From DASQDT01 sp036380435 (GTDB taxonomy: Bacteria > Acidobacteriota > Blastocatellia > Pyrinomonadales > Pyrinomonadaceae), in assembly GCA_036380435.1 (NCBI GenBank), contig DASVES010000235.1, forward strand, positions 1 through 17,303: a DNA stretch of 17,303 nt, given 5' to 3'. Position numbers and translations under genes: made by a program. The notes below the pieces were generated by a model. That model ran no database searches. It saw only the letters and a list, made by a program, of their open reading frames with translations, and was not told the DNA's origin. The stretch's first letter is position 1; each line of letters starts with the position of its first letter. This document shows, piece after piece, positions 14,178 through 17,303 of this stretch.

Positions 14178-15229
14178 TGCTTAAAGGAAAAACAGTCGCG
14201 GAACTCGCCGCGCTCGTCGGCGGTCGCGCCGTGGGCGACGGGCAAGTCGTCGTCGAGAGGGTGGCGAGTCTTGAAGGCGCGGGGCAGGGAAGCGTCGCCT
14301 TCGTCGCGGACGCGAAGATGATGGAGGCGGCGCGCGCGAGCGACGCGTCGTGCCTCATCGTGCCGGAGGGCGCGGGGCCGGAGGGGCGGTGCCGCATCGA
14401 GGCGGCTAACCCGAAGCTGGCCTTCGCGCTCGTCGCGGAGGTCTTGCATCCGCCGAAGAGGAACGAGCCGGGCGTGCATCCGACGGCTGCGGTCGAGCCT
14501 GATGCGCGTCTGGGCGAGGGCGTGTTCGTCGGCGCGGGCGCGCGCGTCGGCGCGGGGGCCGAGGTCGGCGCGGGGACGCAGATTCAAGAGGGCTGTGTGT
14601 TGGGCGCGGGCGTGCGCGTCGGGCGCGACTGCGTGCTGCACCCGCACGTGGTGCTCTACGAGGGCGCGACGCTCGGCGACCGTGTGGTTCTGCACGCGGG
14701 CGCGGTCGTCGGCGCTGACGGGTTCGGCTATGTGCGCGACGTGGCGGGCGTCTACCATAAGTTTCCGCAGGTGGGGACAGTCGTCATCGAGTCGGACGTG
14801 GAGATTGGCGCGAACAGTTGCGTTGACCGCGGCGCGCTGGGCGAGACGCGTGTCGGCCGGGGGACGAAGATCGACAACCTCGTGCAGGTGGGGCATAACG
14901 TGTCGGTCGGTGAGCGCGTCGTCATCGCGGCGCAGACGGGGATTTCGGGGAGCACGGTGATCGAGTCTGGCGCCGTCATCGGCGGGCAGGTGGGGATGGG
15001 CGACCACGCGCGGGTGGAGAGCGGCGCGGTCATCGGCTCGCAGGCCGGCGTGCTGCCGGGCAAGATCGTGCGCGCGGGCGTGTGGTGGGGCACGCCCGTG
15101 CAGCCGCTCGAAGAGTACAAGCGCCTGCACGCGCTCTGGGGCCGGCTGCCGCGCATGCGCGAAGAGATCAAAGAGCTGCGCGCACAGTTGAAGGAACTGC
15201 AAGCGAGGATGGGCGAGAAGGCGGATTAA
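14174..15229 (+). CDS. lpxD: UDP-3-O-acylglucosamine N-acyltransferase LpxD
   Basis: LpxD adds the second 3-hydroxyacyl chain, at N2 of UDP-3-O-acyl-glucosamine, in the cytoplasm. The 351-residue product (E. coli 341) has the N-terminal uridine-binding domain (about 1-98, LAALVGG, GSVAFVAD), a hexapeptide-repeat beta helix (about 100-310), NLVQVGHNV (235-243) with H241 matching the catalytic H239 of E. coli, and a C-terminal helix (327-347). The start ATG overlaps the lpxA stop as ATGA, indicating translational coupling; a second ATG follows at 14177. The usual neighbour fabZ is missing, and the LpxC step between LpxA and LpxD is encoded elsewhere. Confidence 0.96.
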   Translation: MMLKGKTVAELAALVGGRAVGDGQVVVERVASLEGAGQGSVAFVADAKMMEAARASDASCLIVPEGAGPEGRCRIEAANPKLAFALVAEVLHPPKRNEPGVHPTAAVEPDARLGEGVFVGAGARVGAGAEVGAGTQIQEGCVLGAGVRVGRDCVLHPHVVLYEGATLGDRVVLHAGAVVGADGFGYVRDVAGVYHKFPQVGTVVIESDVEIGANSCVDRGALGETRVGRGTKIDNLVQVGHNVSVGERVVIAAQTGISGSTVIESGAVIGGQVGMGDHARVESGAVIGSQAGVLPGKIVRAGVWWGTPVQPLEEYKRLHALWGRLPRMREEIKELRAQLKELQARMGEKAD

Positions 15230-15280
15230 CGATTCCTGATGAAGCGTTCCGGCGACAGTTGAGTGTCAGGCAGGGCAGCT

Positions 15281-15326
15281 CACCGCAGAGGCGCAGAGAG
15301 CGCAGAGTTCACGCCGCAGAGTTGAA
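15281..15326. repeat. CGCAGAG tandem repeat
   Basis: The heptamer CGCAGAG occurs four times (15284, 15292, 15301, 15315) after CACC, between the convergent ends of lpxD and the DCC-family gene. The same words (TTCACCGC-GAGG-CGCAG) form the outer arms of the palindrome at 3214-3330, so both are members of one dispersed repeat family. The rest of 15230-15334 shows no gene and no clear terminator. Confidence 0.75.
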
Positions 15327-15334
15327 CTACTCAA

Positions 15335-15778
15335 TTATTCCTGAGACGCGTCGATGAAGCGCGCGCGGACTTCGGGCGGCGGCAGCAGGCAGGTGTCGTA
15401 CTTGCCGAACATTTTGTAGCGGTGGCGCGCGAAGAGGTCGTACAGGTAATCGCGCACGCTCGCGGGCAGCAGCCGGCCGAGCAAAAAAATCTTCCACGCC
15501 CCGCCCATGTAGGACGCGACTCTCAGCCCCGCCTCCGAGCGCACGGACACGCGCTCTCTGCCCGTCTCAGGCGACGCCTCCAGGAACACGACCGAATCGA
15601 CGCCCGCAAGCTCCGGGTGGCGCGCGAGGGCCGCCCGGCCGTAGTCGCTCTGCAAGGCGGCGAAGCGCAAGCTGCCACGCCGGTCGTGGCGCAGGATGGT
15701 CTGGACGGCCCCGTTGCAGAAGCCGCACACGCCGTCGTAGAGCAACACAGGCGCACGGGGTGTGAGAGTCTCAGTCAC
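15335..15778 (-). CDS. DCC-family thiol-disulfide oxidoreductase (DUF393)
   Basis: The 147-residue protein has the family signature DGVCGFC near its N terminus (residues 15-21; redox pair C18 and C21) and a thioredoxin-like layout. The conserved body runs from VLLYDGVCGFCNGAV through LRFAALQSDYGR and ends with the typical FARHRYKMFGKYDTCLLP. It has no signal peptide and should act in the cytoplasm. The GTG at 15778 overlaps the lpxB stop as GTGA, with GGAGG just upstream; an earlier in-frame GTG at 15808 lies inside lpxB and lacks family-like sequence. Close coupling to lpxB points to co-expression, but no lipid A role for this family is known to me. Confidence 0.9.
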   Translation of the reverse strand: MTETLTPRAPVLLYDGVCGFCNGAVQTILRHDRRGSLRFAALQSDYGRAALARHPELAGVDSVVFLEASPETGRERVSVRSEAGLRVASYMGGAWKIFLLGRLLPASVRDYLYDLFARHRYKMFGKYDTCLLPPPEVRARFIDASQE

Positions 15779-16971
15779 CCTTCCTCCTTCCAAGCGCGAA
15801 CCGCGCACAACACCGCGTCGGCCGCGCGCAGGGAAGCGCCGCCTTCACCGAGCCGAGCCACAGCGGCGCGCAGGCGCGCGCGCACCTCCGAGTTGCGCTC
15901 GTCGTCGAGCAGCGCCGAGAGTTCGCGCGCGAGGCGGTCGCCCGTGAAGTCGTGCTGCATCAGCTCGGGCGCGACGCGCTCACCCGCGATCAGGTTGACG
16001 AGGCCGTAGTGCTCGACGCTGATGAGCCGCCCGAGCGTGTTCCAGTTGACGAACGACTCCTTGTAGACGACGACCGTGGGCACGCCCACGAGCGCCGCCT
16101 CCAGCGTCGCCGTGCCGCTACAGACGGCCGCCGCGTCCGCCGCGCCCAGCGCCTCACGCGTCTCGTGCTCGACGAAGAGCAGTCGGCCCGCAACGTCCGC
16201 GCCGCCGGGGACGTTCGCAATTAATGCCTCCGCCTCCGCGCGCGTGCGGCGTGCGGCGAGCGCGATGACGAACTGTGTGCCGGGGCGTGTGCGCGCGAGT
16301 CGGGCCGTGGCGTCGAGCATGACGGGGAAGATGCGCTCGAAATTTTTGCGCCGGCTGCCGGGCAGGAGCGCGACTATGGGCCGCGACGCTTCGAGGCCGT
16401 GGCGGCGACAGAATTCCGCGCGCCCCGCGCCGGGGCGCACCTCGCCGGCGAGCGGGTGGCCGACGAACTCGACCGCGTCGAAGCCGCGCCGGGCGTACCA
16501 GTCCTTCTCGAATGGGAGAATCGTGAGCAACAGGTCAACGTCGCGTCGCACCTGCCGGACGCGGTAGGAGCGCCACGCCCAGAGTTGCGGGCTGATGTAG
16601 TAGACGACGCGCAAGCCACGGCGGCTGAGCGCGCGTGCGAGCCGCAGGTTGAAGTCGGGCCAGTCCACGAGCACGACGGCGTCGGGGCGGCGCTCGACGG
16701 CGGCCCGGCGGAGTGCGCGGTAGGCGTGCCAGAAGCGCGGGAGCGCCCGCCCGATTTCCAGCAGACCCGTGATCGCCAGATCGTCCTCGCGCACGACCGA
16801 CTCCACGCCAGCCTCGCGCATCCGCCGTCCCGTCGCGCCGAAGAACTCGAAGCTCACGCCGGGCGCGCGCTCGCGCAGAGCGCCGACCAGCGCCGCCGCG
16901 TGCGCGTCGCCCGAGTCCTCGCCCGCCACGATCATCAGGCGCAGTCGCTCTGCTGCGGGGCCGTCCGTCAT
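15775..16971 (-). CDS. lpxB: Lipid-A-disaccharide synthase LpxB
   Basis: LpxB (glycosyltransferase family 19) joins UDP-2,3-diacylglucosamine and lipid X to form the lipid A disaccharide at the inner membrane. The 398-residue product (E. coli 382) shows VAGEDSGD (15-22, where many homologues have GExSGD), the catalytic-region stretch DWPDFN (103-108), YISPQLWAWR (125-134), ILPFEKDWY (151-159), FVGHPL (169-174), LPGSRRKN, and the donor-binding SGTATLEAAL. The ATG at 16971 is used; its Shine-Dalgarno sequence is weak, and an internal ATG at residue 13 is possible. The gene lies on the strand opposite lpxA-lpxD and ends within the start codon of the DCC-family gene. Confidence 0.96.
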   Translation of the reverse strand: MTDGPAAERLRLMIVAGEDSGDAHAAALVGALRERAPGVSFEFFGATGRRMREAGVESVVREDDLAITGLLEIGRALPRFWHAYRALRRAAVERRPDAVVLVDWPDFNLRLARALSRRGLRVVYYISPQLWAWRSYRVRQVRRDVDLLLTILPFEKDWYARRGFDAVEFVGHPLAGEVRPGAGRAEFCRRHGLEASRPIVALLPGSRRKNFERIFPVMLDATARLARTRPGTQFVIALAARRTRAEAEALIANVPGGADVAGRLLFVEHETREALGAADAAAVCSGTATLEAALVGVPTVVVYKESFVNWNTLGRLISVEHYGLVNLIAGERVAPELMQHDFTGDRLARELSALLDDERNSEVRARLRAAVARLGEGGASLRAADAVLCAVRAWKEEG

Positions 16972-17000
16972 CGGGCGGATGATAGCAGTAGTCAGCCGTC

Positions 17001-17107
17001 AGCTATTAGCTGTTAGCTGTTAGCTTTCAGCCAGAGGCCGCCGCCGACACTCGACAACTTGGTTCGCTCTCTAACAGCTAACAGCTAATAGCTAATAGCT
17101 AATAGCT
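17001..17107. repeat. Palindrome of heptamer tandem repeats (CTAATAG family)
   Basis: A perfect 23-bp inverted repeat (17001-17023 and 17071-17093) flanks a 47-base loop. The right arm is five tandem 7-base units: CTAACAG, CTAACAG, then CTAATAG three times (17071-17105); the left arm holds inverted units of the same family (CTATTAG, CTGTTAG, CTGTTAG, CTTTCAG, 17003-17030). It lies between lpxB and the zinc-ribbon gene and touches that gene's stop codon. The rest of 16972-17106 shows no gene. Confidence 0.85.
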
Positions 17108-17301
17108 CATTTATAACTCTGCCCTATGGCCCGCCCGAAGCTGATCTCGCCGTTATCAATTCGTAGATTGAACCCGCAGTCGGGATTGGTGCAGACCCAG
17201 GCCTTGTAGGTGATGGGCGCGCCTTCACGCCCGTAGTCTGATAGCGGGATCAAGGTGCCCTGCGAGCACTTTTGACAGCGTGGCCACTCTTTGGCTTCCA
17301 T
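17107..17301 (-). CDS. Small zinc-ribbon protein (may continue past the window edge)
   Basis: The readable product is 64 residues. Two cysteine pairs, CQKC (9-12) and CTNPDC (37-42), are spaced as in a zinc ribbon, separated by a predicted beta stretch (LIPLSDYGREGAPITYKAWV). No catalytic motif is visible. Such proteins bind nucleic acid or protein partners; the role here is unknown. The ATG at 17301 is only two bases from the window end, so the Shine-Dalgarno region is not visible and the true start may lie upstream. It reads toward lpxB and could share its transcript, with the palindromic repeat in between. Confidence 0.7.
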   Translation of the reverse strand: MEAKEWPRCQKCSQGTLIPLSDYGREGAPITYKAWVCTNPDCGFNLRIDNGEISFGRAIGQSYK

Positions 17302-17303
17302 CA

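Noticed and set aside
13997..15202. 401-residue minus-strand open frame
   Set aside because: It is antisense to lpxA and lpxD and its product is a His/Arg/Asp-rich low-complexity string with no motif.
17071..17105. Possible CRISPR array
   Set aside because: The repeat unit is 7 bases, with no spacers; it is a short tandem repeat forming one arm of a palindrome, and no cas gene is nearby.

Overview
This GC-rich window carries an intact lipid A pathway segment (lpxA, lpxD, lpxB), so it comes from a diderm bacterium that makes lipopolysaccharide. The secreted paralogue family at 9.1-10.9 kb, the Tes-like radical SAM protein, the Amj-type flippase, the heptamer-based palindromic repeats and the base composition together suggest Acidobacteriota, perhaps Blastocatellia (subdivision 4). 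That placement is inference; no rRNA is present to settle it.

Layout. Positions 1-510: an isolated translation initiation factor IF-1 gene with a TTG start and its own terminator. 515-3116: a divergent pair, namely a membrane-anchored protein with an M15-like exported domain and a cytoplasmic FHA domain (minus), and an Amj-family lipid II flippase (plus). 3117-3379: a large palindromic repeat element. 3380-6958: a three-gene overlapping operon of a family 2 glycosyltransferase, a Gfo/Idh/MocA oxidoreductase and an alkaline-phosphatase-superfamily enzyme, probably for a surface glycan. 7038-8249: a CPA2 cation/proton antiporter. 8440-8510: tRNA-Gln(CTG) with a clear sigma70 promoter and terminator. 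8722-9081: a small protein with a histidine-kinase phospho-acceptor helix and no ATPase domain. 9099-10910: two tandem paralogous secreted proteins of unknown function. 11087-13048: a large radical SAM protein resembling the tetraether / membrane-spanning lipid synthase (Tes) family. 13362-15229: lpxA and lpxD, overlapping by 4 bases. 15335-16971: lpxB followed by a translationally coupled DCC-family thiol oxidoreductase gene (minus). 17107-17301: a small zinc-ribbon protein at the window edge.

The common theme is the cell envelope: lipid II flipping, sugar transfer and modification, lipid A acylation and disaccharide formation, and possibly covalent joining of lipid tails across the membrane. 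The most interesting items are the Tes-like radical SAM protein next to the lipid A genes, the M15-like/TM/FHA protein beside amj, and a set of intergenic palindromes built from short tandem units, mostly heptamers, in three different sequence families. No CRISPR array, insertion sequence, phage gene or rRNA was found.
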